NCBI RefSeq assembly: GCF_014679505.1
Contig: NZ_CP061474.1
Location: 1 to 64,000 of the forward strand
Direction of reading: 5' to 3'
Length of the DNA stretch: 64,000 nt
From: Geobacillus sp. 46C-IIa
Lineage (GTDB): Bacteria; Bacillota; Bacilli; Bacillales; Anoxybacillaceae
Below the pieces are notes generated by a model, which had not been told where the DNA came from, searched no databases, and saw nothing but the letters and a program-made list of their open reading frames with translations. Shown here in pieces: positions 47,282-56,060 of this stretch. The position numbers were made by a program, and so were the translations under genes. Each line of letters begins with the position of its first letter. Positions within the stretch are counted from its first letter, which is position 1.

Positions 47282-47449
47282 CTTTTAAACTATATACAAC
47301 TAATTTGATTTTTCGGCATATAGCCCAGTTGTTATCGAGTTAGTTTAATACTATTTTTTGTATACTAGAGAACTGTTAGCATGTTGAAAGAGTTAATCAG
47401 TTATAGAATAGTATCACATAATATATAAATAGTTTAGGAAGGGAATAAG

Positions 47450-48220
47450 ATGAAGTACACGGTATTTACTCCAACCTATAATAGAGAAAGATATTTAGGC
47501 AGATTATATCAATCGTTAAGAGCACAAACATACAAAGATTTTGAATGGCTAATTATTGATGATGGATCAACTGATAACACAGAGCAAAAAATAAAAGACT
47601 ACATTAATGAAAATGAAATTTCTATTAGATATATTCGCCAAAATAATGGAGGTAAGCATCGGGCTTTTAATAGAGCAATTGAAGAAGCAAAAGGAGATTT
47701 TATAATTTGTGTGGATTCAGATGATTATCTAAAGGACTATGCTATCGAAAAAATTGATAAGTTTTCCCGTGTACCTCATGGTGTGATGGCTTTATGTTTT
47801 TTATGTATTGATGAAAAAGGTGATATCATAGGAGATGAATTCCCCAAATCCAAATCCGTGTTTAATTTAATTGATTTAACTTACAAGTATAAAGTAAGAG
47901 GTGATAAGCTTTGGGTATTTAAACGCGATATATTAATTAATTACAGATTTCCTGAATATGAAGGGGAGAAATTTGTTACTGAAGGAGTACTTTTATTTCA
48001 AATGGCGCTTAAGTATGATATTTTTGTTGTTAATGAAGCGTTGCAAGTTCATGAATATCAGGATGATGGATTAACCTCTATTGGAAATAAAAAGCTTTTT
48101 AAAGACAATCCTAAAGGCGCAAAAACGTATTATAGATTATTATTAAAAATTGCACCGAGTTATAAATATAAACTCTTTTATATTTATAATTATCTTTATA
48201 TAGCTTGTATGGGAGGATAA
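47450..48220 (+). CDS. Family 2 glycosyltransferase
   Basis: The 256-residue GT-A enzyme begins [20 protein letters not shown] and has [11 protein letters not shown] and the metal-binding [10 protein letters not shown] (DxD) at about residue 89. It matches the GT2 family that transfers sugars to lipid-linked intermediates. The ATG follows GGAAGGGAATAAG. The next gene starts two bases after its stop. Confidence 0.9.
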   Translation: MKYTVFTPTYNRERYLGRLYQSLRAQTYKDFEWLIIDDGSTDNTEQKIKDYINENEISIRYIRQNNGGKHRAFNRAIEEAKGDFIICVDSDDYLKDYAIEKIDKFSRVPHGVMALCFLCIDEKGDIIGDEFPKSKSVFNLIDLTYKYKVRGDKLWVFKRDILINYRFPEYEGEKFVTEGVLLFQMALKYDIFVVNEALQVHEYQDDGLTSIGNKKLFKDNPKGAKTYYRLLLKIAPSYKYKLFYIYNYLYIACMGG

Positions 48221-48221
48221 A

Positions 48222-48857
48222 ATGGTAAATTTAGTTAAACGATTGTTAAGAATGATATATTTAAAATATAAGTATAGATGGGCTACTATTGACTCCTTTT
48301 ATGTTGATCGAACCCTTAAAATATCCAAAGGTGCTAGAATTAATAAGGGGGTAATAATTGGGAAAAATGTTACGATTGATGAATACACATATATAAATAA
48401 TAATTCAGTAATATTTAATACTAAGATAGGAAAGTTTTGTTCAATCAGTTACAATTGTATGATTGGATTACCTGATCATCCTATCAAGCATATAAGTACC
48501 TCACCGTTCATCTATTCCGAAAATAACATTTTGCAGATCCCAAGGAGCTTTGAAGAATCAAAAAATCAGACGATAATTGGAAATGATGTCTGGATCGGTG
48601 CTGGTGCAATAGTTATGAGTGGGGTATCAATAGGAGATGGTGCGATTATAGGTGCGGGTTCAATTGTAACGAAAGATGTACCTCCATATGCTATTGCAGT
48701 AGGTAACCCTGCCAAAGTAATTAAAATGAGATTTGATAAAAATCAAATAAGCTTTTTAGAGCAATTTGAATATTGGAATAACTATAATACCAAGAAAGAG
48801 GAACTTGTCCAGTTAGTATTAAAAAAGGAAAATTGGATAGAAAGTATTAAGCAGTAG
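48222..48857 (+). CDS. Left-handed beta-helix O- or N-acetyltransferase
   Basis: The 211-residue product contains hexapeptide repeats (about residues 30-60 and 120-160). It has the CatB-type motif [20 protein letters not shown] and [20 protein letters not shown]. The catalytic histidine is probably in [12 protein letters not shown]. Such enzymes acetylate sugars in surface glycans. It is coupled to the preceding glycosyltransferase. A role like EpsM, acetylating a 4-amino sugar, is possible but not shown. Confidence 0.87.
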   Translation: MVNLVKRLLRMIYLKYKYRWATIDSFYVDRTLKISKGARINKGVIIGKNVTIDEYTYINNNSVIFNTKIGKFCSISYNCMIGLPDHPIKHISTSPFIYSENNILQIPRSFEESKNQTIIGNDVWIGAGAIVMSGVSIGDGAIIGAGSIVTKDVPPYAIAVGNPAKVIKMRFDKNQISFLEQFEYWNNYNTKKEELVQLVLKKENWIESIKQ

Positions 48858-48999
48858 GTAATCATTCCCTAAACGTCAAACTCTATACACTTAAATAACA
48901 CTCTCGATTCATTAGATAATCTCTTTGAAGTATATAAAAGAAGTCTAAGATAAGAAGAAAATAAAGGAATAAAATTTGTCAATGTTTTTGGTAAAGAAA

Positions 49000-49076
49000 A
49001 CGCTCATGAGTAAAGTTTTGCTCTCCACCTGCCACATGAAAATAACCGTTCTTGAATCGGTATTTTCACAGAAAAA
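49000..49076 (+). repeat. Double-hairpin dispersed repeat, copy D
   Basis: Hairpin 1 GAGTAAAGTTTTGCTC lies at 49008-49023, and hairpin 2 at 49038-49067 pairs GAAAATA(A)CCG with CGGTATTTTC. It is close to copy B in sequence, 5 kb away. Confidence 0.85.
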
Positions 49077-49569
49077 AAGATTCTTATGCAATCTTGGTGA
49101 TAGTGATAGGAAGGAGCTATACAAATACAGATTGATTGATTTTCCGACATATGCAAACTGTTTTAATCGTTCTTTCGATCGACTCAAACGGTCTTGCTTA
49201 TGTCGTTTTTTCAATATGAATTTATATAATTGAGAAAACTGGTGTACAAATTATAATTTTTTAGCTTCTCATTCTCAGCGATCTCGATTTTTCCTCCAAA
49301 GTGTATTTGATAATTTAATTTTGAGCCACCCTAAAATTTATTAGTGGAAAATCTGGGGTGTCTTGACATGGAGTTGATAGAGGCATGATTTTGTTCGAAA
49401 GGTGACACAACAAGGTGTTTCGAGAGGCGTTAAGCCTATCATGCCTCTTACTCCATATCAAGAAAGCGCTCAAACTGGAAATGGGTTAGCTCACATTTTC
49501 GTGAGCGAAGTGGATCAATAATTATGTGAGCGAAAATACAAAGATTGTAAGAACAATTTTTTTGCTGAA

Positions 49570-49735
49570 AACATATTTGGTTTACATATGAATATCGAAC
49601 GAGTATTCAATGATCTTAAAATCAACGGGTTAGAATAGCCGTGTTAGTACTGGTTTCGTCGCTATCGGCTGCATGTTCAATCATGAATAATTTGTAATTT
49701 TGAGTTTCAATTCTAGTTTTGTAGCACCATCTAGT
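49570..49735 (+). mobile_element. Transposase 3' remnant (IS remnant B)
   Basis: On the plus strand the peptide NIERVFNDLKINGLE and a following WYWFRRY-like segment, interrupted by stops, resemble the tail of the minus-strand transposase remnant at 40052-40312 (REIERVFNELKSDGLEQPRW). It is a fragment only. Confidence 0.65.
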
Positions 49736-49764
49736 TGTATAAGTTTAATTTGAGGTGAATTTGT

Positions 49765-51000
49765 GTGAAAATCCTATATATACATCAATATTTCTCCGCT
49801 AGAAACGGTACCACAGGTACTAGATCGTATGAGTTCTCAAAATATCTAGTTAAACGAGGTCATGCCGTAACAATGCTCACTAGTAATGTTTTTGTTAAGT
49901 CTTTAAGGCCAGAAAAAACACATATGCTATATGATGAGTATGAGATTGATGGCATTAGAGTTGTTGCTATAAAAAATGACTATTCTAATTATATGAGTTA
50001 TTTCAAAAGAATATGGTCGTTCCTAAAGTTTATGGTTTTAGCTATATATGTTGGCCTTAAATTAGAGAAACACGATATTGTATATGCTACATCAACTCCT
50101 TTGACAGTTGCTTTACCTGCGTTAATAATAAAAAAAATAAAAAGAGTCCCTTTTGTTTTTGAAGTAAGGGATCTTTGGCCGGAGGCACCAATTCAAATCG
50201 GGGCTATAAAATCACCCTTTTTGATCAAAATACTTAGAGCTTTTGAGAAAAAAACTTATAGGGAGGCTGGTAATATAGTTGCACTTTCTCCGGGAATGCA
50301 GGAGGGAGTAATTAGTACTGGTATAAATCCTAATAAAGTTAGGATGATACCAAACTGTTCAGATATTGATTTATTTGGAAGAGAAATAAACGAAAAAGAT
50401 AAGCAGGTACTTATTGATAAATATCAATTGCATGGAAAGTTTGTAGTTATTCATGGCGGCTCGATGGGGGTAGCGAACGGATTAGATTATATTATAAAAG
50501 CAGCTATTGAACTGAAAAAATTAGGAGATCATGATGTTGTATTTATTCTAACAGGGGATGGTAAAACTAAACCTTATTTGGAACAAATGTGTAAAGAAAA
50601 TAATCTTGATAATGTTATTTTCACTGGTGCTGTACCAAGACAGGAGATGCCTAATCTGTTAGCAATTTCTGATATAACAATCACTTCTTTCAAAAATATA
50701 CCAATACTTACAACAAATTCACCAAATAAATTTTTTGATTCTTTAGCTGCTAGTAAACCGGTTATAGTGAATTCTAATGGGTGGACGAGGAAAATTGTAG
50801 AAGACTATAGTATTGGGTATTATGTTGATCCTGATCATCCTATTCAATTGGCTCAATTGTTATTAAAAATAAAAGATAAAAGAGATGTACTGAAAGAAAT
50901 GGGGAAAAGAGCAAGAAAGTTAGCAGAAGAGAAATTTGAGAGAATCAAACTAGCAAAACAAGTTGAACAAGTATTAATAGATACATTAAATAAAAAGTAA
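49765..51000 (+). CDS. Family 4 glycosyltransferase (WbuB-like)
   Basis: The 411-residue GT-B enzyme begins KILYIHQYFSARNGTTGTRS, a start typical of WbuB/FnlB-type GT4 enzymes, with RDLWPEAPIQIGAIKSPFLI. The donor-binding domain has VVIHGGSMGVANGLDYIIKA and SPNKFFDSLAASKPVIV. GTG 49765 follows TTTGAGGTGAATTT. It stands alone between a debris-rich gap and ugd. N-acetylamino-sugar transfer is usual in the family; the substrate here is unknown. Confidence 0.87.
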   Translation: MKILYIHQYFSARNGTTGTRSYEFSKYLVKRGHAVTMLTSNVFVKSLRPEKTHMLYDEYEIDGIRVVAIKNDYSNYMSYFKRIWSFLKFMVLAIYVGLKLEKHDIVYATSTPLTVALPALIIKKIKRVPFVFEVRDLWPEAPIQIGAIKSPFLIKILRAFEKKTYREAGNIVALSPGMQEGVISTGINPNKVRMIPNCSDIDLFGREINEKDKQVLIDKYQLHGKFVVIHGGSMGVANGLDYIIKAAIELKKLGDHDVVFILTGDGKTKPYLEQMCKENNLDNVIFTGAVPRQEMPNLLAISDITITSFKNIPILTTNSPNKFFDSLAASKPVIVNSNGWTRKIVEDYSIGYYVDPDHPIQLAQLLLKIKDKRDVLKEMGKRARKLAEEKFERIKLAKQVEQVLIDTLNKK

Positions 51001-51133
51001 TGTAAAATAAAGACATTGTTTATTTTAATTAAAAGTTAGAACTTATTACTAAAGTAGCTCTACATGTTTAAATATTTTTTATGAGATTTATCTTAAAAAA
51101 ATCGGCTATTTTTAGAAAGGGATATGGGATCAT

Positions 51134-52465
51134 ATGAAAAAAATTGCAGTAGTAGGAACAGGTTATGTTGGTTTAGTTACTGGTGTTTGCCTTTCCGAAA
51201 TCGGTCATGACGTGACTTGTATCGATATAGATGAACAAAAAGTGGAGAAGATGAAAAAGGGAATTTCACCGATTTATGAACCTGGTTTAGATGAGTTAAT
51301 GAAAAAAAATATTAAAAGTGGTAGACTCCATTTTACAACAAGTCACCAAGAAGCATTTAAAGATGCGGAAGTAGTCTATATTGCGGTAGGTACACCACAA
51401 AAAGAAGACGGTTCTGCTGATTTGCGATTTGTCGAGCAAGCAGCGAAAGATATTGCTGAAAATATTGAAAAAGATGGGGTCGTTGTTGTTACAAAAAGTA
51501 CTGTACCTGTTGGAACGAATGATAAAGTGAAAAGTTGGATCAAGAGTCATCTAAAAAAAGATATCCATTTTGATGTTGTATCGAATCCAGAGTTTTTACG
51601 GGAAGGGTCGGCGATATACGATACATTCCATGGTGATCGAATTGTGATTGGAGCCGATAACGAACGAGCTGCATCTATTATTGAAGAAGTGAATAAGCCG
51701 TTTGGTATCCCGATTTTTAAAACGGATATCCATAGCGCTGAGATGATTAAATATGCTTCGAATGCCTTTTTAGCAACAAAAATCAGCTTTATTAATGAAA
51801 TCGCAAATATTTGCGAAAAAGTCGGTGCCAATGTTGAGGATGTTGCGTATGGAATGGGGTTGGACACACGTATTGGCCCGCAGTTTTTACGGGCAGGCAT
51901 TGGCTACGGCGGCTCATGCTTCCCAAAAGATACAAAAGCACTAGTGCAAATTGCTGGAGATTTCGACCATAAGTTTGATTTGTTAGAAGCTGTAATCAAT
52001 GTGAACAATAAACAACAGGTAAAACTAGTAGAAAAAGCACGTAATCGCTTTGGTAGTTTGCAAGGGAAAAAAGTCACTTTACTTGGTTTAGCCTTTAAAC
52101 CGAATACAGATGATATGCGTGAAGCAGCTTCCATTGTTATTGCTAAAGAACTTGTAAAAGATGGTGCTTTTGTTGTTGCTTATGACCCAATTGCGATGGA
52201 AAATGCAAAACGTGTTATTAGTGATGAAATTATGTATGCTAATTCTATAGAAGAGGCACTTCAAGATGCCGATATTGCAATGATTGTGACAGAATGGGAT
52301 GAAATTAAAAACTTATCATTAGATACGTTTGTAAGATTCATGAAAACTCCAGTTGTATTTGATGGTCGGAACTGTTATGCTTTAGAAGAAGTAGCAAAAC
52401 ATAATATTGAATACCATTCTATTGGAAGAGAAAGTATTTTAAGAAATAATGTAGTTAATATTTAA
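51134..52465 (+). CDS. ugd: UDP-glucose 6-dehydrogenase
   Basis: Ugd oxidises UDP-glucose twice to UDP-glucuronate, using two NAD. The 443-residue product has the Rossmann start AVVGTGYVGLVTGVCLSEIG, the central dimer helix and the catalytic cysteine in GIGYGGSCFPKDTKAL. The C-terminal NAD/UDP domain follows (GLAFKPNTDDMREAASIVIA). The gene is less AT-rich than those upstream, so it may have another origin. It implies a uronic acid in the polymer, as TuaD does in B. subtilis teichuronic acid. Confidence 0.95.
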   Translation: MKKIAVVGTGYVGLVTGVCLSEIGHDVTCIDIDEQKVEKMKKGISPIYEPGLDELMKKNIKSGRLHFTTSHQEAFKDAEVVYIAVGTPQKEDGSADLRFVEQAAKDIAENIEKDGVVVVTKSTVPVGTNDKVKSWIKSHLKKDIHFDVVSNPEFLREGSAIYDTFHGDRIVIGADNERAASIIEEVNKPFGIPIFKTDIHSAEMIKYASNAFLATKISFINEIANICEKVGANVEDVAYGMGLDTRIGPQFLRAGIGYGGSCFPKDTKALVQIAGDFDHKFDLLEAVINVNNKQQVKLVEKARNRFGSLQGKKVTLLGLAFKPNTDDMREAASIVIAKELVKDGAFVVAYDPIAMENAKRVISDEIMYANSIEEALQDADIAMIVTEWDEIKNLSLDTFVRFMKTPVVFDGRNCYALEEVAKHNIEYHSIGRESILRNNVVNI

Positions 52466-52468
52466 CCT

Positions 52469-52503
52469 AGGAGCTTTATACGACTGTAAGCTCCTTTTTA
52501 TTT
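52469..52503 (+). terminator. Rho-independent terminator after ugd
   Basis: AGGAGCTT / AAGCTCCT stem with an 11-base loop, followed by TTTTTATTTT. Confidence 0.85.
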
Positions 52504-52535
52504 TGTAAAAAAGAAGTTTTTATGGAGGAACCAAA

Positions 52536-53576
52536 ATGACAATCCTTGTGACAGGTGGTGCCGGTTATATCGGTAGCCATACCTGTGTTGAATTATTGAA
52601 TGCAGGATATGATATTATTGTGGTAGATTCATTTGTAAACAGTAAGCCGGAAGCGTTAAAACGAGTCAGCGAGATTACAGGAAAGGAGTTTCCTGTTTAT
52701 CATATCGATTTGCTTCAGAAGGATGAGCTTGAAACGGTATTCTCTAAACATTCCATTGAAGCGGTGATCCATTTTGCTGGGTTAAAAGCCGTTGGGGAGT
52801 CGGTAGCGATTCCCCTTCGTTACTATCATAACAATATTACTGGTACGTTAATGTTATGTGAAGTAATGCAAGCGTACGGTGTGAAGAAGATGGTATTTAG
52901 CTCTTCGGCAGCAGTATACGGAACACCGAAGCGTGTGCCGATTTCTGAAGATTTTCCACTTCAAGCAACAAACCCGTATGGACGAACGAAGCTGATGATT
53001 GAAGAAATTTTGCGTGATTTGTATATTGCCGATAATGAATGGAGTATTGCGCTTTTACGTTACTTCAACCCGATCGGCGCTCATCCGAGCGGGCGGATAG
53101 GGGAAGACCCGAACGGTGTTCCGAACAACTTAATGCCATACATTACCCAAGTCGCAGTCGGGAAGTTGAAAGAACTGCGTGTATTTGGCAATGATTATCC
53201 AACGGTTGACGGCACAGGAGTCCGTGATTATATTCATGTTGTCGACTTGGCTTTGGGCCATGTAAAGGCATTGGAGAAGGTTCTCGAGACAACAGGAGTG
53301 GAAGCATACAACCTCGGTACAGGACGGGGATATAGCGTCCTTGAGCTTGTATCGGCATTTGAAAGAGTGACAGGAGTGAAAATTCCGTATACTATCGTCG
53401 ATCGCCGTCCTGGTGATGTAGCGGTGTGCTATGCCGATCCAACGAAGGCGAAGGAAGAGCTCGGTTGGGTGGCGACAAGAGGGATTGAAGATATGTGCCG
53501 CGATGCGTGGCGGTGGCAGTCGCAAAATCCCAATGGGTATGAACAGGTGGCGGAGCCAACAGCCAAACTACGATGA
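52536..53576 (+). CDS. galE: UDP-glucose 4-epimerase
   Basis: GalE interconverts UDP-glucose and UDP-galactose, using tightly bound NAD. The 346-residue SDR protein has [20 protein letters not shown], the catalytic serine in [11 protein letters not shown] and YxxxK in [11 protein letters not shown]. It also has [18 protein letters not shown]. It is 10-15 residues longer than average at the C-terminus. The 3' half is GC-richer than the 5' half. The ATG follows ATGGAGGAACC. Confidence 0.95.
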   Translation: MTILVTGGAGYIGSHTCVELLNAGYDIIVVDSFVNSKPEALKRVSEITGKEFPVYHIDLLQKDELETVFSKHSIEAVIHFAGLKAVGESVAIPLRYYHNNITGTLMLCEVMQAYGVKKMVFSSSAAVYGTPKRVPISEDFPLQATNPYGRTKLMIEEILRDLYIADNEWSIALLRYFNPIGAHPSGRIGEDPNGVPNNLMPYITQVAVGKLKELRVFGNDYPTVDGTGVRDYIHVVDLALGHVKALEKVLETTGVEAYNLGTGRGYSVLELVSAFERVTGVKIPYTIVDRRPGDVAVCYADPTKAKEELGWVATRGIEDMCRDAWRWQSQNPNGYEQVAEPTAKLR

Positions 53577-53597
53577 CAACGGGAGGGATGGTCTATT

Positions 53598-54218
53598 CTG
53601 AAGCGGAGTTTTGACTTCATTGTTTCGCTGATTGCCCTTGCTGTTTTATCGCCGATCATGGCGGTAACGGCTATTCTTGTGCGTTGGAAGTTGGGCTCTC
53701 CTGTCTTGTTCAAGCAACAACGCCCTGGTTTGCATGGCAAGCCTTTTTATTTGTATAAATTTCGTACAATGACAGACGAACGAGATGAAAATGGAGAGCT
53801 TTTACCTGATCATCTAAGACTAACGCAGTTTGGACAGTTTCTTCGAAAATTCAGTTTAGATGAACTACCACAGTTATACAATATTTTGAAAGGCGATATG
53901 AGTTTTGTGGGACCAAGGCCTTTATTAATGAAATATTTTCCTTATTATACTGATAGGGAGAAAAAAAGACATAATGTGAGACCGGGTATTACTGGTTTAG
54001 CACAAGTTTCAGGTAGAAATAATTTAGGCTGGGATGAGCGATTAGAACTAGATGTAAAATATGTGGAAAATTATAGTTTTTGGTTAGACCTAAAAATCAT
54101 ATTTTTGACAATCAAAAAGGTGTTAAAGAGTGAAGATGTTGTAATTGATCCAAGATCTACAATGAAGGATTTAGATGAAGAGCGGTCTGTGAGACAGGAA
54201 AAGACTGTTATTAAATAA
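53598..54218 (+). CDS. Priming undecaprenyl-phosphate sugar transferase (PglC/EpsL type), non-canonical start
   Basis: The enzyme moves a sugar phosphate from a UDP-sugar to undecaprenyl phosphate and starts glycan assembly. From CTG 53598 the product of 206 residues opens [20 protein letters not shown], the family's membrane helix. [33 protein letters not shown] and [13 protein letters not shown] follow. No ATG, GTG or TTG lies in frame before 53658; CTG 53598 or ATT 53595 is correctly spaced behind GGGAGGG. The gene is in the same frame as galE, one stop and seven codons downstream. Codon use shifts from GC-rich to AT-rich near 53750. Confidence 0.88.
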   Translation: MKRSFDFIVSLIALAVLSPIMAVTAILVRWKLGSPVLFKQQRPGLHGKPFYLYKFRTMTDERDENGELLPDHLRLTQFGQFLRKFSLDELPQLYNILKGDMSFVGPRPLLMKYFPYYTDREKKRHNVRPGITGLAQVSGRNNLGWDERLELDVKYVENYSFWLDLKIIFLTIKKVLKSEDVVIDPRSTMKDLDEERSVRQEKTVIK

Positions 54219-54241
54219 AAATATTATTTTAGGTGATGACT

Positions 54242-54997
54242 TTGTTGCCAATAAAACAGATTGAGAGTAAAGATTATAAAAGGGTTTTACAATTAATTAA
54301 AGAAGGAATGGATGAGAATATTTTACCAACTACTATTTATTATCTTGATAAGTGCGCTGAGTACATTAAGTTGCTTCTCTCTTCTAATAGTTTAATCAGT
54401 GGATATTATTATTATGGATATTATCACGGAGATGAACTAGTTGGGTTCTCTGAGTGGAGAGATCTTGATTACTGCCTTTTCCTTAATAACATTTATATAG
54501 ACTTAAAGTATCGAAACAAAGGGATAGGAAGTCAATTATTCAATCAAGGTATTGATTTAGCGAAAAGACTACAGAAAAAAACTATTGAGCTTGATGTTTA
54601 TTCAAATAATAATAGAGCAATAAGATGGTATAGTTCATTAGGATTTGTACCAAAGGTAGAGTCTCATGTTATTGAATTAGATCTTGTTAGGGAACTTTCC
54701 ACAAATATTACGTATACTATAATTAACTATCCTCAATCCATAAAACTATTAAATGAATTTGGTTTTTCCTATCTGGATATTAACAGTATTACAGGATTAA
54801 AAAAGGTAGGTTTGTTAAACCATTCCTATTTTAGATTAAATCATCCTAATGATTTAGAAGATGAAACTTTATTGTATACATTGAAAACTTTTGATCCAAA
54901 TCGAAAGTTTCTATGCATTACTAATAATCCGCATATTCCAAAACTCTTTGTTCACAAAATAATAGCAAAGTCAATGAGATTACAGCTTCACTTATAA
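54242..54997 (+). CDS. GNAT family N-acyltransferase in the glycan cassette
   Basis: A protein of about 251 residues whose first 150 residues form a GNAT domain: IYIDLKYRNKGIGSQLFNQG is the acyl-CoA motif A and ELDVYSNNNRAIRWYSSLGF motif B. The remaining 100 residues are unassigned. TTG 54242 follows AGGTGA at six bases; GTG 54233 and ATG 54236 lie inside that site. It is coupled to the FemAB-like gene (TAATG). A likely task is N-acylation of an amino sugar made by the dehydratase and aminotransferase (inference). Confidence 0.78.
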   Translation: MLPIKQIESKDYKRVLQLIKEGMDENILPTTIYYLDKCAEYIKLLLSSNSLISGYYYYGYYHGDELVGFSEWRDLDYCLFLNNIYIDLKYRNKGIGSQLFNQGIDLAKRLQKKTIELDVYSNNNRAIRWYSSLGFVPKVESHVIELDLVRELSTNITYTIINYPQSIKLLNEFGFSYLDINSITGLKKVGLLNHSYFRLNHPNDLEDETLLYTLKTFDPNRKFLCITNNPHIPKLFVHKIIAKSMRLQLHL

Positions 54998-56049
54998 TGG
55001 GGTGTAACCAATTGTTAAAAATTATTAGCCAAAAAAACGACTGGGAAAGAGTTTTAAATTTATTTAAGAATTTAGATGTTTATTACTCCTACGAGTATGG
55101 GAAATTATTTGAAAGAGTAGAAAAAGATGAATTATTAGGAGCATATTTTGAGAGAAGAAATGACAGATTATTTTATCCTTTTATTTTGAGAAGTATAAAT
55201 ATTTTTGAAGGATTGTACTATGATATCGTTACACCATACGGTTATGGAGGACCTTACGTAGAAGGCGATAAAAATATTGTAGGTGAATTTTATAAGGAAT
55301 TTGAGCAATACTGTAGTGAAAAAAGAATAATTACGGAAACTATTAGATTTCACCCGTTATTAAAGAATCATGATTATTGTAAAAGCGTGATTAATTTACA
55401 ATATATAAGACAAACAACAGCAGTTGACCTTGAGGATTCCCTAATTAATATTAGGGATAAATATACGAGTATGAATAAGAGAAATATTAAAAAAGCAATA
55501 AAAAATAATATAAGGTGCTTTGTTGCAGAGAAAACATTAGAAAATATAAATATTTTCAAAGAATTGTATGAAGAGACAATGGATAGAAATAAAGCTTTGG
55601 ATTATTATTATTTTGACCAAGAGTTTTTTATAAATCAACTTGAGAATACAAAAATTAGTGAATCATATTTATTATTTGCCGAATACGATTCAGAAATTAT
55701 TGCTGGAGTTATTGTTCTAATTGGAAAGAATTTTGCACACTATCACCTTGGTGCTTCAAGAACAGAATTTTTAAAACTTAGACCTAACAATTTATTATTC
55801 GACTTTATGATTGAATTTAGTAAACAAAAAGGATGTTCATTGCTCCATTTAGGTGGCGGATATCAAGAAAATGATGGGCTATTTCAGTTTAAAACTTCTT
55901 TTACTAATGGTAACAATTACGATTATTATATTGGAAAGAGAATATATAATCCGAAAGTTTATGAAGAGTTAAATAGATTAATTGAGGAAAAATACGAAGT
56001 TAATCCTAACTATTTTCCAAAGTATAGAGGAATATTAAAAAAGAAATAG
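54997..56049 (+). CDS. FemAB-superfamily (BioF2-like) acyl/aminoacyltransferase
   Basis: The 350-residue product matches the FemAB/peptidoglycan-bridge superfamily, a tandem GNAT fold that usually moves amino acids from tRNA to a cell-wall substrate. Visible blocks are YSYEYGKLFERVEKDEL, TPYGYGGPYVEGDK, NKRNIKKAIKNNI, AHYHLGASRTEFLKLRPNNL and LLHLGGGYQENDGLFQFKTS. Its place in a glycan cassette suggests attachment of an amino acid to a sugar, which is inference. The ATG overlaps the preceding stop; TTG 55012 behind GGGGTG is an alternative. Confidence 0.78.
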   Translation: MGCNQLLKIISQKNDWERVLNLFKNLDVYYSYEYGKLFERVEKDELLGAYFERRNDRLFYPFILRSINIFEGLYYDIVTPYGYGGPYVEGDKNIVGEFYKEFEQYCSEKRIITETIRFHPLLKNHDYCKSVINLQYIRQTTAVDLEDSLINIRDKYTSMNKRNIKKAIKNNIRCFVAEKTLENINIFKELYEETMDRNKALDYYYFDQEFFINQLENTKISESYLLFAEYDSEIIAGVIVLIGKNFAHYHLGASRTEFLKLRPNNLLFDFMIEFSKQKGCSLLHLGGGYQENDGLFQFKTSFTNGNNYDYYIGKRIYNPKVYEELNRLIEEKYEVNPNYFPKYRGILKKK

Positions 56050-56060
56050 GTGTTTGTATT

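Larger units (their letters stand above)
48858..49764. other. 907-base gap with repeat copy D and IS debris
   Basis: No intact gene is seen. It holds copy D of the double-hairpin repeat (49000-49076), an inverted repeat with arms near 49366-49387 and 49437-49457 (GAGGCATGAT / ATCATGCCTC), and a transposase tail near 49570-49735. A short ORF at 48976-49233 overlaps the repeat and has no convincing features. Confidence 0.6.

Noticed and set aside
48976..49233. An 85-codon plus-strand frame
   Set aside because: Its start lies in repeat copy D, it has no ribosome binding site and no recognised domain; it is probably debris.
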